Positions 50,543 to 59,211 of a DNA stretch of 64,000 bases are shown in pieces. The stretch comes from Pseudomonas taeanensis MS-3 (GTDB taxonomy: Bacteria; Pseudomonadota; Gammaproteobacteria; Pseudomonadales; Pseudomonadaceae): positions 769,142 through 833,141 of the forward strand of contig NZ_AWSQ01000004.1 of the NCBI RefSeq assembly GCF_000498575.2. The letters run 5' to 3'. The notes beneath the pieces were generated by a model. It did not search any database, was not told the origin of the DNA, and worked only from the letters and a program-made list of their open reading frames with translations. Position 1 is the first letter of the stretch, and the number at the start of each line of letters is the position of its first letter. The position numbers and the translations under genes are program-made.

Positions 50543-51858
50543 CGGCTCAGGTGCCAGGCCCTGCCGAACGTGTGTTCGCCCAGTTTCTCGCACTGCAGCA
50601 CCAGGCGCGGGCCGCGGCGGATATCGACAACCTGGCCTACGTGCTGGTCAACGACGCGCAACCGCTGTTTGGCTATCGCCACGCCGCCCTGCTGATCGCC
50701 GGCCGTGTGCAGGCGGTGACCGGTATCAGCCAGGTCGAGCCACACGCGCCCTTCGTCGCCTTTGTCGAGCGCTCGGCCAACCAGTTGCTGAACCAGGGCG
50801 CTTCGGTCAAACCCCATGTAGTGGATGCCAGCGCATTGACCGAGCAGACTCGCGCCGACTGGCAAAGCCTGTCCACCGGATCGGTTTTCTGGATACCTTT
50901 GCTCGATCGCCGACAAGAACTCTTCGGCGGTTTGTGGATCGCCCGCGAGCAACCCTGGAGCGGAGCTGAACAGGCTCTGCTGAGCCAACTCGGTGACTGC
51001 TACAGCCATGCCTGGCTGGCACTGCAGCCACGCAAACCCTGGCGCCTGCGCTGGCCACGCAAGAAAATCCTCGCTGTTGCGCTTGCCGCCTCGCTGCTGC
51101 TGATACTGCCGGTGCGCCAATCGGTATTGGCACCGGCCGAAGTGGTGCCGCTAAACGGCCAGGTGGTAGCGGCGCCGCTGGATGGGGTGATCGTCGAGTT
51201 CCTGGTCAAGCCCAATCAGGCGGTCAGTAACGGCGACCTGCTGCTGCGCTTCGACGCCACCTCGCTCAAGGCCCAGGCGGATGTCGCCGGGCGCAGCCTG
51301 GATGTAGCCGAGGCTGAACTGAGGAGTAATTCTCAGCGCGCCTTTGCCGATGCAGAAGCTAAGGCACGACTGGATCTGTTAGCGGCACGGGTCGAGCAGA
51401 AGCGTGCCGAACGCGATTACGCGCTAAACCTGCTGGCGCGCAGCGAGGTGCACGCCGAACGCGATGGAATCGCGGTATTTGCCGATGCCGAGCGCTGGAC
51501 CGGCAAGCCGGTACAGACTGGCGAGCGGCTGATGGAGATCGCTGACCCAAACCAGGCCGAGTTGCGTGTCGAACTGGCAGTGGGTGATGCCATCGAACTG
51601 GAAACGGGCGCCGAGGTGGCGCTTTTTCTCGACAGCGATCCACTCAACCGCCATGCAGCCAGCCTCGAACGTCTCGCCTACGAGGCACAAACCGGTGCTG
51701 CAGGGCAACTGGCCTATCGCGTGGACGCCAGATTCGCCGAGGCGCCGCCGCGCATCGGCCTGCGCGGCACCGCCAAGCTGTTCGGCCAGCGCGTGCCACT
51801 GGTCTTGTACCTGCTACGCCGGCCACTGGCCGCGTTTCGCCAGAGTGTGGGCTTGTAG
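50539..51858 (+). CDS. GAF-domain / HlyD fusion membrane protein
   Basis: 439-residue protein. Residues about 10-165 resemble a GAF domain (YVLVNDAQPLFGYRHAALLI, VFWIPLLDRRQELFGGLWIA, QALLSQLGDCYSHAWLAL); a single transmembrane helix spans about 176-191; the rest is a HlyD adaptor (VVPLNGQVVAAPLDGVIVEFLVKPNQAVSNGDLLLRFD, coiled coil, then ERDGIAVFADAERWTGKPVQTGERLMEI). The GAF faces the cytoplasm and the HlyD part the periplasm. It shares an ATGA overlap upstream and abuts the next start with no gap. Confidence 0.8.
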   Translation: MTAQVPGPAERVFAQFLALQHQARAAADIDNLAYVLVNDAQPLFGYRHAALLIAGRVQAVTGISQVEPHAPFVAFVERSANQLLNQGASVKPHVVDASALTEQTRADWQSLSTGSVFWIPLLDRRQELFGGLWIAREQPWSGAEQALLSQLGDCYSHAWLALQPRKPWRLRWPRKKILAVALAASLLLILPVRQSVLAPAEVVPLNGQVVAAPLDGVIVEFLVKPNQAVSNGDLLLRFDATSLKAQADVAGRSLDVAEAELRSNSQRAFADAEAKARLDLLAARVEQKRAERDYALNLLARSEVHAERDGIAVFADAERWTGKPVQTGERLMEIADPNQAELRVELAVGDAIELETGAEVALFLDSDPLNRHAASLERLAYEAQTGAAGQLAYRVDARFAEAPPRIGLRGTAKLFGQRVPLVLYLLRRPLAAFRQSVGL

Positions 51859-53958
51859 ATGCGCCTACCGGCACTACGCTGCGACTTGCAGCTATCACCC
51901 GCAGCAGCGGCGTTGGATGGCTCGCCACAATGGACCCTGGCCGACCCGCTCCGTGGGCGCTATTTCAAGCTCGGCAGCGCGGCACTGCGCCTGCTGCGGC
52001 ACTGGGCACTGGGCGATGCACAGCGGGTGCTGGCCGCCGCCAATGCGGAACCCGGCACGCTGCTGGACGAGGCGCAACTGCAGGAACTACTGCGTTTCCT
52101 GCGTGGCCACGACCTGATCGCCGCAGCGGATGCCGAGCAACGTGCCAGCTATGCGACCAAGGCCGCTGCCCAGCGCCAGAGCCTGTGGAAGCGTGCGCTG
52201 CATCAATACCTGTTCTTCCGCATTCCGCTGTGGCGACCGGATGCCTTTCTCGAACGCACCTGGCCCTGGCTCGAGCGCCACGGCCCGCGCCTTCTACGCA
52301 TCGGCCTGCCGCTGGTGCTGGGCCTCGGCCTGTTTCTGGTGGCCCGCGACTGGCAGCGCTTCCTTGCCACCTTCCCGCACCTGTTCAGCCTCGGCGGTGC
52401 GCTGGCCTTCGGCGTCGCCCTGGTGTTCGCCAAGCTCTGTCATGAGTTCGGCCATGCCTATATGGCTAAGCGCGCCGGCTGCCGGGTGCAAAGCATGGGC
52501 CTGGCCTTTATGGTGCTGTTCCCGCTGTTCTATACCGACGTCAGCGACGCCTGGCGGGTCAATGACCGCCGCTCGCGCCTGCTGATCGGCGCCGGAGGCA
52601 TGCTCGCCGAACTGCTGCTGGCGGCCATTGCGCTACTCGCCTGGTCGCTACTACCGGACGGCCCTTGGCGCACGGCGGCCTTTATGCTCGCCAGCGCCAC
52701 CTGGCTGACCACCCTGGTTATCAACCTCAACCCCTTCCTGCGTTTCGACGGCTACTACCTGCTCAGCGACCTGTGGCGAGTGGAAAACCTCCAGCAGCGC
52801 GCTTTCGCCCTGTGCCGCTGGCGCCTGCGCGAGGCCTTGTTCGGCTACGGCGAACCGATGCCCGAACCCTGGTCGCCAGCCCTCTACCGGCGCCTGCTGA
52901 CCTGGGGCTATAGCGCCTGGCTATGGCGGGCGGCACTGTTCTTCGCCATCGCTCTGATGGTCTATCACCTGTTCTTCAAGCTGCTGGGAATCTTCCTGAT
53001 GCTGGTGGAGCTGGCCTGGTTTATCGGCCTGCCGATCTGGCGCGAGATGAAGGAATGGTGGCAGCGGCGCGAGCAGGCACAACCGACGCGCGCCTTGCTG
53101 GTTGGCGGCGCACTGCTGGGCTTGCTGGCCGTGCTGCTGGTGCCCTGGCGTAGCGCCGTGGAAGTGCCGGCGATGCTGGAGGCAAGCCGGGTCAGCGCGC
53201 TGCATGCGCCACTGGCGGCGCGGCTTAAACAGTTGCACGCGAGCAATGGCCAGACGGTGCGCAGCGGCGACCTGCTACTGGAACTGGAGTCGCCTGACCT
53301 GGATTCACGCCAGCTTATCGTGCGTAACGAGATCGAAATCCTCCAGTTGCAGCTGCGGCGTCAGGCTGGGCGCAGCGAGACGGTAGCGGACAGCAGCATC
53401 CTCGAACAGAACCTGGCCGAAGCCGTGGCCGAGTATCGCGGCCTGGCCGCGCAACGTGAGCGCCTGCAGCTGCGCGCACCCCATGACGGCGTGGTGCGTG
53501 ACCTGTCGGCAGATCTGGCCGCGGGCCGTTGGTTGGCTCCGCAACAGCCGCTGCTACGGGTGATCGCACAGCAAGCGCGCTTGCGCGGTTACCTGGCCGA
53601 AGAGTCGCTATGGCGCACCGAGGTCGGCGCGCAGGGACTGTTTATCGCCAGTGCCGACCCCCGGCTTCCCAACGTACCGGTGCAGCTGACCGAGGTGGAT
53701 GTAACCGGGGCCACCTATCTCGAGCAACCGGCGCTGGCCTCGGATCAGGGCGGCCCCATCGCCGTGCGCCGCGATGCGCAGCAGAGGCCCGAGCCAGAGC
53801 AGGGGCAGTACGGCGTACGCCTGGTGCCGCAACATGAACTGCAGGCGCCGCGGCAGCCGCAGGCGGGCGTGGTGGTACTACAGGGCAAGGGCGAGTCCAT
53901 CCTGGGCGCCATCTGGCGTCGGGTGGCGGCGCTGGGGGTGAGGGAAAGCGGTTTTTAA
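51859..53958 (+). CDS. M50-type membrane protease with PqqD-like N-terminus and HlyD C-terminus
   Basis: 699-residue protein. Residues about 25-90 look like a PqqD-type RiPP-recognition fold (TLADPLRGRYFKLGSAALRLL ... FLRGHDLI). Six or more helices follow, carrying the M50 zinc motif HEFGH (195-199) and NPFLRFDGYY (291-300, third ligand Asp297). A transmembrane segment at about 428-447 leads to a HlyD part (LHAPLAARLKQLHASNGQTVRSGDLLLELES, coiled coil, LRAPHDGVVRDLSADL). Family members occur with giant surface proteins, but a substrate has not been shown here. Confidence 0.85.
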   Translation: MRLPALRCDLQLSPAAAALDGSPQWTLADPLRGRYFKLGSAALRLLRHWALGDAQRVLAAANAEPGTLLDEAQLQELLRFLRGHDLIAAADAEQRASYATKAAAQRQSLWKRALHQYLFFRIPLWRPDAFLERTWPWLERHGPRLLRIGLPLVLGLGLFLVARDWQRFLATFPHLFSLGGALAFGVALVFAKLCHEFGHAYMAKRAGCRVQSMGLAFMVLFPLFYTDVSDAWRVNDRRSRLLIGAGGMLAELLLAAIALLAWSLLPDGPWRTAAFMLASATWLTTLVINLNPFLRFDGYYLLSDLWRVENLQQRAFALCRWRLREALFGYGEPMPEPWSPALYRRLLTWGYSAWLWRAALFFAIALMVYHLFFKLLGIFLMLVELAWFIGLPIWREMKEWWQRREQAQPTRALLVGGALLGLLAVLLVPWRSAVEVPAMLEASRVSALHAPLAARLKQLHASNGQTVRSGDLLLELESPDLDSRQLIVRNEIEILQLQLRRQAGRSETVADSSILEQNLAEAVAEYRGLAAQRERLQLRAPHDGVVRDLSADLAAGRWLAPQQPLLRVIAQQARLRGYLAEESLWRTEVGAQGLFIASADPRLPNVPVQLTEVDVTGATYLEQPALASDQGGPIAVRRDAQQRPEPEQGQYGVRLVPQHELQAPRQPQAGVVVLQGKGESILGAIWRRVAALGVRESGF

Positions 53959-54009
53959 GATATTGGCCGCGCTGCTGCCGCTGCACAACTCGGAGCAGAG
54001 GACGCTTAC

Positions 54010-54810
54010 ATGCAAACCAGCCCACTACCTGTCTGTTCGCGCTTGCCCCTGTGCTGCAATCTGCCGCTGCTGCTCGAAGCGCTGCAGCGGATACCGACTG
54101 ACGCCTGGCAGGGGCATTTCAACAGCGCTTACTACCAAGGGGACTGGAGCGGGTTGGCGTTGATTTCGGCAGAAGATGCCCCGCTGCCGCTTGCCCCAGG
54201 ACTTGGCGCCCCTCGCCGCAGTGCCTGGTGGCAGGACGAGCCCGCTTGGCACGAGCTGCTCGCCGGCTTCCAGACCTCCCTGCGCAGCGTGCGCCTGCTG
54301 CGTCTGGGGCCGGGATCGACTATCCATGAGCATTGCGATCACGATCTGGGCCAGCCCGGCAGCGACCTACGCCTGCATATCCCACTGCTCAGTCCGCCGG
54401 GCGTGGCGTTTCTGCTGAACGGCCTGCAGGTGCCGATGCAGCCGGGTGAATGCTGGTTTCTCGATCTTTCCTGGCCGCATCGGGTGAGCAACTCCAGCAG
54501 CCTGCCACGTATTCATCTGGTGCTCGACTGTCTACCCCAGGCGTGGCTGCTGCAGGCTATTGCACAGGGCCGGGCGACGACGCCGGCGCTGCAGCCCAGT
54601 GCCGCGGTGCAGGCTTTCGCGCGTTTGCGCCATTGCGTCGCGGAGGATGCCGACCTGGCGCAACGCTTGCGTACACTGACCGACAGCGGGAAATTTATCG
54701 AGGCGACGCTGCGTATGGGCGAGGAGCTGGGGCTGGAATTTTCCGCGGCGGAAGTTCGCGCGGCCATGCGCCAGGGCAAGAACGACTGGAGTGCACAATG
54801 GCGAGCCTGA
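54010..54810 (+). CDS. Aspartyl/asparaginyl beta-hydroxylase fused to a Nif11-like domain
   Basis: 266-residue protein. Residues 95-175 are an Asp/Asn beta-hydroxylase fold: STIHEHCDHDLGQPGSDLRLHIPLL with ligand histidines (106-111, 123), then ECWFLDLSWPHRVSNSSSLPRIHLVLD with His157 and Arg167. Residues about 201-253 (AFARLRHCVAEDADLAQRLRTL, then FIEATLRMGEELGLEFSAAEV) match the Nif11 helical pattern usually found as a RiPP leader. The Fe/2-oxoglutarate enzyme class hydroxylates Asp or Asn in proteins. Overlaps the next gene by 13 bases. Confidence 0.75.
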   Translation: MQTSPLPVCSRLPLCCNLPLLLEALQRIPTDAWQGHFNSAYYQGDWSGLALISAEDAPLPLAPGLGAPRRSAWWQDEPAWHELLAGFQTSLRSVRLLRLGPGSTIHEHCDHDLGQPGSDLRLHIPLLSPPGVAFLLNGLQVPMQPGECWFLDLSWPHRVSNSSSLPRIHLVLDCLPQAWLLQAIAQGRATTPALQPSAAVQAFARLRHCVAEDADLAQRLRTLTDSGKFIEATLRMGEELGLEFSAAEVRAAMRQGKNDWSAQWRA

Positions 54811-55793
54811 TGGTCCATGAAAAGATGGCGCAGGAAGATATGCACGGCTGGCTGCCAATTAGGGCCTGGTTAAATGACGGCGAGTGGCGCGTCGACTGGT
54901 GCTGGTTCGGCGAGCAGCGTTTGATCCAGCCGTTCTATCGCGACGAGGTGGATCTGGCGCTCAGGCTGCCGTTCAACCAGGCGTTTCGCCGTGATACGCC
55001 GCTGGCGGCGCTGCTCGGCTGGACGGCCGCCAGCCCTGGCCTGCCCCCCACCGTGTTTATCTTTCACGCCTCGCGCTGCGGCTCGACGTTGCTGGCGCAG
55101 ATGCTGGCGCGGCTCGACAGTCATATCGTGCTGTCCGAACCACCGCCGCTGGACCAGTTGTTGCGCGCGCATTATGCCAGCCGGCTGGGTGGTGCCGAGC
55201 AGAACGCCGCCATTGGCGCCATGCTGTCGGCGCTGGGCCAGCGCCGGGACAGCCAGGCGTCCCGTCTGGTGGTCAAGCTGGATGCCTGGAATCTCTATGA
55301 GTTGCCGTTGTTGCACCGTTGCTTTCCCGATACACCTTGGTTGTCCCTCTACCGCGATCCCCTGGAAATAGCCGCCTCGCATCTGCAGCAGCCCGGCATG
55401 CATATGGTGCCGGGCTTGATTGGCGAGTCGCCACTGCACCAGGCGGACGAGGCGCCGACACCGCGCGAGGAATTCATCGCCCGCCGCCTCGGCCGGCTGC
55501 TGCAGGCCGCTGCCGACCTGCACCGGCAACACGGTGGCCTATTGCTCAACTACAGCGAGCTGCCCATGGCTCTAGGTGGCAGGTTGCGCACGATGTTCGG
55601 GCTCGAAGCCGGGCAGATTGCAGCGGCCCTGGAAGGCAGTGGGCTAAACGCCAAGCGCCCGGAGCAGGCCTTTGCCGCGGATACCCAGCGTAAACGTGAC
55701 GGGGCTTCTACACTGCTGCGCGAGGCGGTCAGCCGCTGGGCAGAGGCGCCCTATCGGGATCTGGAGGCGCTGCGTTTGCAGCAGCAGGGTTAA
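54798..55793 (+). CDS. Sulfotransferase family protein
   Basis: 331-residue protein beginning MASLMVHEKMAQED. The PAPS-binding P-loop FIFHASRCGSTLLAQML lies at about 87-103 and the 3'-phosphate element LSLYRDPLEIAAS at about 180-192. It would transfer sulfate from PAPS to an unknown acceptor. Cotranslated with the upstream hydroxylase, which suggests the same modified substrate (inference). Confidence 0.85.
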   Translation: MASLMVHEKMAQEDMHGWLPIRAWLNDGEWRVDWCWFGEQRLIQPFYRDEVDLALRLPFNQAFRRDTPLAALLGWTAASPGLPPTVFIFHASRCGSTLLAQMLARLDSHIVLSEPPPLDQLLRAHYASRLGGAEQNAAIGAMLSALGQRRDSQASRLVVKLDAWNLYELPLLHRCFPDTPWLSLYRDPLEIAASHLQQPGMHMVPGLIGESPLHQADEAPTPREEFIARRLGRLLQAAADLHRQHGGLLLNYSELPMALGGRLRTMFGLEAGQIAAALEGSGLNAKRPEQAFAADTQRKRDGASTLLREAVSRWAEAPYRDLEALRLQQQG

Positions 55794-55822
55794 CCGGACC
55801 TACTCATAATAAGGAGTGTTGC

Positions 55823-56326
55823 ATGAGCGATTTTTCATCCCTGGCGGACGGTATCACCCTACGTCCGGCCAAACCGAGCGACGAGCCTTTTCTGCAGGGG
55901 TTGTATCAATCGAGCCGAAGGGATCTGCAATGGATCGATGGCGAAACAGAACTGATCGACACGGTGGTCGCCAACCAATACCAGGTACAACAAGCGGGAA
56001 TGGGTAACCAATACCCCAATGCCATGCATTTGATTGTTGAGAAAACCAGCTCAGCGATTGGCGCCGTGACGGTCGATTTCGGCCATAACGAGGTGCGTCT
56101 GATCTACCTCGCACTGATTCCCGCCGCACGCGGGCGGGGTTACAGCAAGGTCGTTCTGCAGGGTGTGCAGCGCGCAGCGCAACAAGTCGCCAGCCCGGTT
56201 GCGGTAGTGGTTTGGCGCAATAATTTGCAGGCCAGGCGGCTGTACATGGAGTTGGGCTTCCGCGTCGAGGAAGCCCAACCGGTAGCCGACCGCCTGGTGT
56301 GGTACCCCTCGGTTGCGTTCAGTTGA
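55823..56326 (+). CDS. GNAT-family N-acetyltransferase
   Basis: 167-residue acetyltransferase. N-terminal ITLRPAKPSDEPFLQGLYQSSR, then beta-4 EVRLIYLALIPAARGRGYSKVVLQ (acetyl-CoA pyrophosphate loop R-G-R-G-Y), and VWRNNLQARRLYMELGFRVEE. ATG 55823 has AAGGAG nine bases upstream. Last gene of the operon; its stop overlaps the convergent DUF6916-like gene by eight bases. Confidence 0.88.
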   Translation: MSDFSSLADGITLRPAKPSDEPFLQGLYQSSRRDLQWIDGETELIDTVVANQYQVQQAGMGNQYPNAMHLIVEKTSSAIGAVTVDFGHNEVRLIYLALIPAARGRGYSKVVLQGVQRAAQQVASPVAVVVWRNNLQARRLYMELGFRVEEAQPVADRLVWYPSVAFS

Positions 56327-56639
56327 ACAGGATCTGGAAGTAGTGCTGCTTGGGGTCGCGATCCAGCGCTGCTTCACGCAACACCATCAAGTGCGAGACT
56401 TGGCCGAGTTGCGGTAGTTCCACCGTACAGCTGCCGTCCATGAAGCCGGTCGGTTGCACGGCAGTCAGCCCGACCGAGAACGGCATGCGCATTTGCGCTG
56501 CGGCGCTGGGCATGCGGGCGCTGGGTTTCAGGTTGACCGAGTCCACCCGTAGCAATAATTTTTCACCCGTATCCATGGCGAACTCACAGACCTGGCCTTG
56601 CAGTTGGCGAAAATGGTCCGCGTTGATGAGATTCAGCAT
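56319..56639 (-). CDS. DUF6916-like small protein
   Basis: 106-residue protein MLNLINADHFRQLQGQVCEF... with a compact beta-rich core (LLLRVDSVNLKPSAR, PFSVGLTAVQPTGFMDGSCTVELPQLG) ending HYFQILFN. It resembles the DUF6916 family that accompanies microcystin-dependent/tail-collar proteins, an assignment made from sequence pattern and the adjacent collar gene. AAGGAAC precedes the ATG. Confidence 0.65.
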   Translation of the reverse strand: MLNLINADHFRQLQGQVCEFAMDTGEKLLLRVDSVNLKPSARMPSAAAQMRMPFSVGLTAVQPTGFMDGSCTVELPQLGQVSHLMVLREAALDRDPKQHYFQILFN

Positions 56640-56710
56640 CTTTTGTGTTCCTTCATGCATGGTAGTGGGCGACGCAAAGAGCCGCCCGTATAACATGGAG
56701 GCGAGTCGAT

Positions 56711-57259
56711 TTAGTTGCGCGAAGGGAACAGGCCAAGAATGGCGATGCTGAAATTCAGTGCCAGATAGGGGTTCATGATATCCATGGGCTGACCACCACC
56801 AGCCAGTCCAGCCTGTGCGCCACCCATGTTGATGGGGGAGGACAATTCATCCGACCAGATCGCTGCTGCGAGCGGACCGCTTGAGTTGGAGGCGCCGAGA
56901 AATTGATTGGTTGCGCTGGGTGCCACGGCGGGATTGGATGACGCACCGCCCACTTGTACCTGCACTGCGTGGGTGTGCGAAGGCATCTGATTGCTGGTAA
57001 GTACCGTCGACGGGGAGCCTGATGCCTCGCCGATGGTGTAGTCCGGTAGGCCCGGACCTTGGCCCATGCCGATTGGCATCCGCCCCTGCAGGTCGGGCAA
57101 GCCAAAGGTACTTTGACCGTTGCCGCCATAGGTAGTGCCCAGCAGCGAGAACATTGCAGTGTTCTGGGCGATGGACATGATTTGGCCGTTGCACAGCGCC
57201 CAGTTACGTGGGGCGAAGCTGAAGGCGAAGGGTTGGATAGTGCCGATAAATACTTCCAT
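56711..57259 (-). CDS. Phage-tail-collar (microcystin-dependent, MdpB-like) protein
   Basis: 182-residue protein. The N-terminus MEVFIGTIQPFAFSFAPRNW, then ALCNGQIMSIAQNTAMFSLLGTTYGGNGQSTFGLPDLQGRMPIG is the tail-collar domain; then MPSHTHAVQVQVGG, and a C-terminal INPYLALNFSIAILGLFPSR-like end (NPYLALNFSIAILG). Such proteins are usually found in tandem and are exported or structural; no phage genes are nearby. First gene of a two-gene minus-strand unit with the DUF6916-like gene. Confidence 0.88.
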   Translation of the reverse strand: MEVFIGTIQPFAFSFAPRNWALCNGQIMSIAQNTAMFSLLGTTYGGNGQSTFGLPDLQGRMPIGMGQGPGLPDYTIGEASGSPSTVLTSNQMPSHTHAVQVQVGGASSNPAVAPSATNQFLGASNSSGPLAAAIWSDELSSPINMGGAQAGLAGGGQPMDIMNPYLALNFSIAILGLFPSRN

Positions 57260-57532
57260 GCATGCTACTCCTGGTTCTTGGATAATCGACCCGCATCAGG
57301 GATGCGGCTTCTTCAGCAGAAGGTTTTATAAACACACTGAAGAGCTGCCCGGAAAGTTGTAGTCGAAAAGTCCCGGAAGTAAATGCTCAGTTATATCTAA
57401 ACTGTTTGTTGCCAGGCAAAACCGCTGGTGCCGCAGACTGGCCAGTGCAAGATCATCGTCGGGCTTCGCAGCTGCCCTCTTCAGCCCGCCCTATGCAGAC
57501 GCTCGGTACCTGAGAAAGCGCGTCGGGGGACG

Positions 57533-58142
57533 CTATCGGGTGTTCTGCACAAGCGAGCCAAGCAGCCCTTCGGTGCTCATCCACTGCAGCAGCCTCTCGA
57601 CGTTATCCGCCACGCTGCAGGTGTCGCAATCGAGTATCAGTGCCGGGGCCTGCGGCGGCTCGTAAGGGGCGGAAACACCGGTGAAATTGACGAGTTTTCC
57701 GGCCCGGGCCAGCGCATAGTGGCCCTTGGGATCACGGCGCTCGCAGTTATGCAGCGCGGCTCGACACCAGACCTCGCGGTAATCGGCACCCAATCGTTCG
57801 GCCAGCAGATGTCGATGTCGGGTCAAGGGGGGCGATCATTGCCATTGCTACAACGACTCCGGCGTCCACCAGTAGAGCGGCTAATTCTGCAGCGCGGCGC
57901 AGGTTCTCTTCGCGTTCGTTCTCGGCGAAGCCCAGGTCGCGATTGAGCCCTGCGCGCAGCCGGTCGCCATCGAGTACCAGGCACTGTCCGCCGAGGGCGA
58001 AAAGCCGCGCTTCCAAGGAGCGGGCCAGCGTCGACTTGCCGGCGGCGGGCAACCCGGTCAACAGGATGGCAACCCCGCGATGACCATGGCGTGCTTCGCG
58101 TTGTTGACGGTCGGGAGGCGTAAGCGATCCATCCAATGGCAT
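57533..58142 (-). pseudogene. cysC: Adenylylsulfate (APS) kinase, frameshifted
   Basis: Two overlapping ORFs make one APS kinase. The 5' part (58142 to about 57830) has Walker A GLPAAGKST and LDGDRLRAGLNRDLGF; the 3' part (57826 to 57533) has TRHRHLLAERLGADYREVWC, CERRDPKGHYALARAGK and NFTGVSAPYEPP. They join at a run of six Cs on the coding strand (57827-57832). Removing one C restores the join IAPL-TRHRH. APS kinase makes PAPS, the donor for the neighbouring sulfotransferases. Recent mutation, phase variation or sequencing error are all possible. Confidence 0.85.
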
Positions 58143-58311
58143 AGCAAAAGGTCTCGTGCAGGGAGGGGCAATTGGCTGACTGCAACCGGGGAGAGGGTAA
58201 CTCGCAGGTCGTGGACTGATCCAGAGACGGAACTTATCTCTGTGCGCTGGTAAGAATCAAACACCGCGGTTAGGATTGGCCGATTAATGGAATCTAAAAA
58301 GAGGGCAGGTA

Positions 58312-59163
58312 GTGCCGACGTTTCATTTCATCTCGGGTTTACCCCGCTCAGGTTCCACGCTGCTCTCTGCACTACTGCTGCAAAACCCGCGCTTTCACGC
58401 CGGCATGACTAGCCCCGTGGGGGGCCTGTTCAGCGCGATGCTTGGTCAGTTTAGTGCCGGCAGCGAGTTCGGCCCTGTGATCACCCAGGAGCAGCGCAAG
58501 CGGCTGCTGACTGGATTGTTCACCAACTACTACGCCGAACAGGCCGGTAAAGACATCGTCTTCGACACCAACCGGCAATGGTGCGCCAACCTGCCTGCGC
58601 TCATGGATCTGTTCCCGCAGGCCAAGGTGATCGCCTGTGTGCGAAATGTTGCCTGGGTGATGGACAGTCTTGAGCGGCTTTATCGCGCCAACCCCTACGA
58701 GAACACCAAGCTGTTCGGCGACGATGTCGAACGCAACACCGTCTACAGCCGGGTCGATACCCTGGCCCAGCGCAACCGGCTGGTCGGGTTCGCCTGGGCG
58801 GCGCTGAAGGACGCCTATTACGGCGAACACGCTAAGTCGCTGCTGCTGGTGGAGTACGACCTGCTGGCGGCGACGCCCGAGAAGGTGCTGCGTCTGATCT
58901 ACGATTTCCTTGGAGAACCCTGGTTCGAGCATGATTTCGAGCATATCGAGTATGACGCGCCCGAATTCGACCAGGCGCTCGGTTTGAAAGGCCTGCACAA
59001 GGTGCGGCCCAAGGTGGAAGTCGAGACGCGTCGCACCATCCTGCCGCCCGACCTGTTTGAACAATACGCCGGGCTCAGCTTCTGGAGGGAATCGCGCAGC
59101 AGCGAGGCTCACGTGATCAGGACTTCCCAGGAAGCCCAAAGCATTAATAGCGAGAACGCTTGA
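58312..59163 (+). CDS. Sulfotransferase family protein
   Basis: 283-residue protein with GTG start at 58312 (GAGGG upstream). P-loop FISGLPRSGSTLLSALLLQ (residues 6-24) binds PAPS; AKVIACVRNVAWVMDSLERL is the 3'-phosphate region. Later, FAWAALKDAYYGEHAKSLLLVEYDLL is typical of the family. It directly precedes the giant surface protein gene by 48 bases, suggesting the two are cotranscribed. Confidence 0.9.
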   Translation: MPTFHFISGLPRSGSTLLSALLLQNPRFHAGMTSPVGGLFSAMLGQFSAGSEFGPVITQEQRKRLLTGLFTNYYAEQAGKDIVFDTNRQWCANLPALMDLFPQAKVIACVRNVAWVMDSLERLYRANPYENTKLFGDDVERNTVYSRVDTLAQRNRLVGFAWAALKDAYYGEHAKSLLLVEYDLLAATPEKVLRLIYDFLGEPWFEHDFEHIEYDAPEFDQALGLKGLHKVRPKVEVETRRTILPPDLFEQYAGLSFWRESRSSEAHVIRTSQEAQSINSENA

Positions 59164-59211
59164 CCAGCTAAGGGTCGCGGTCACGGCACCATAATTTCGA
59201 GGGATAGAGTC

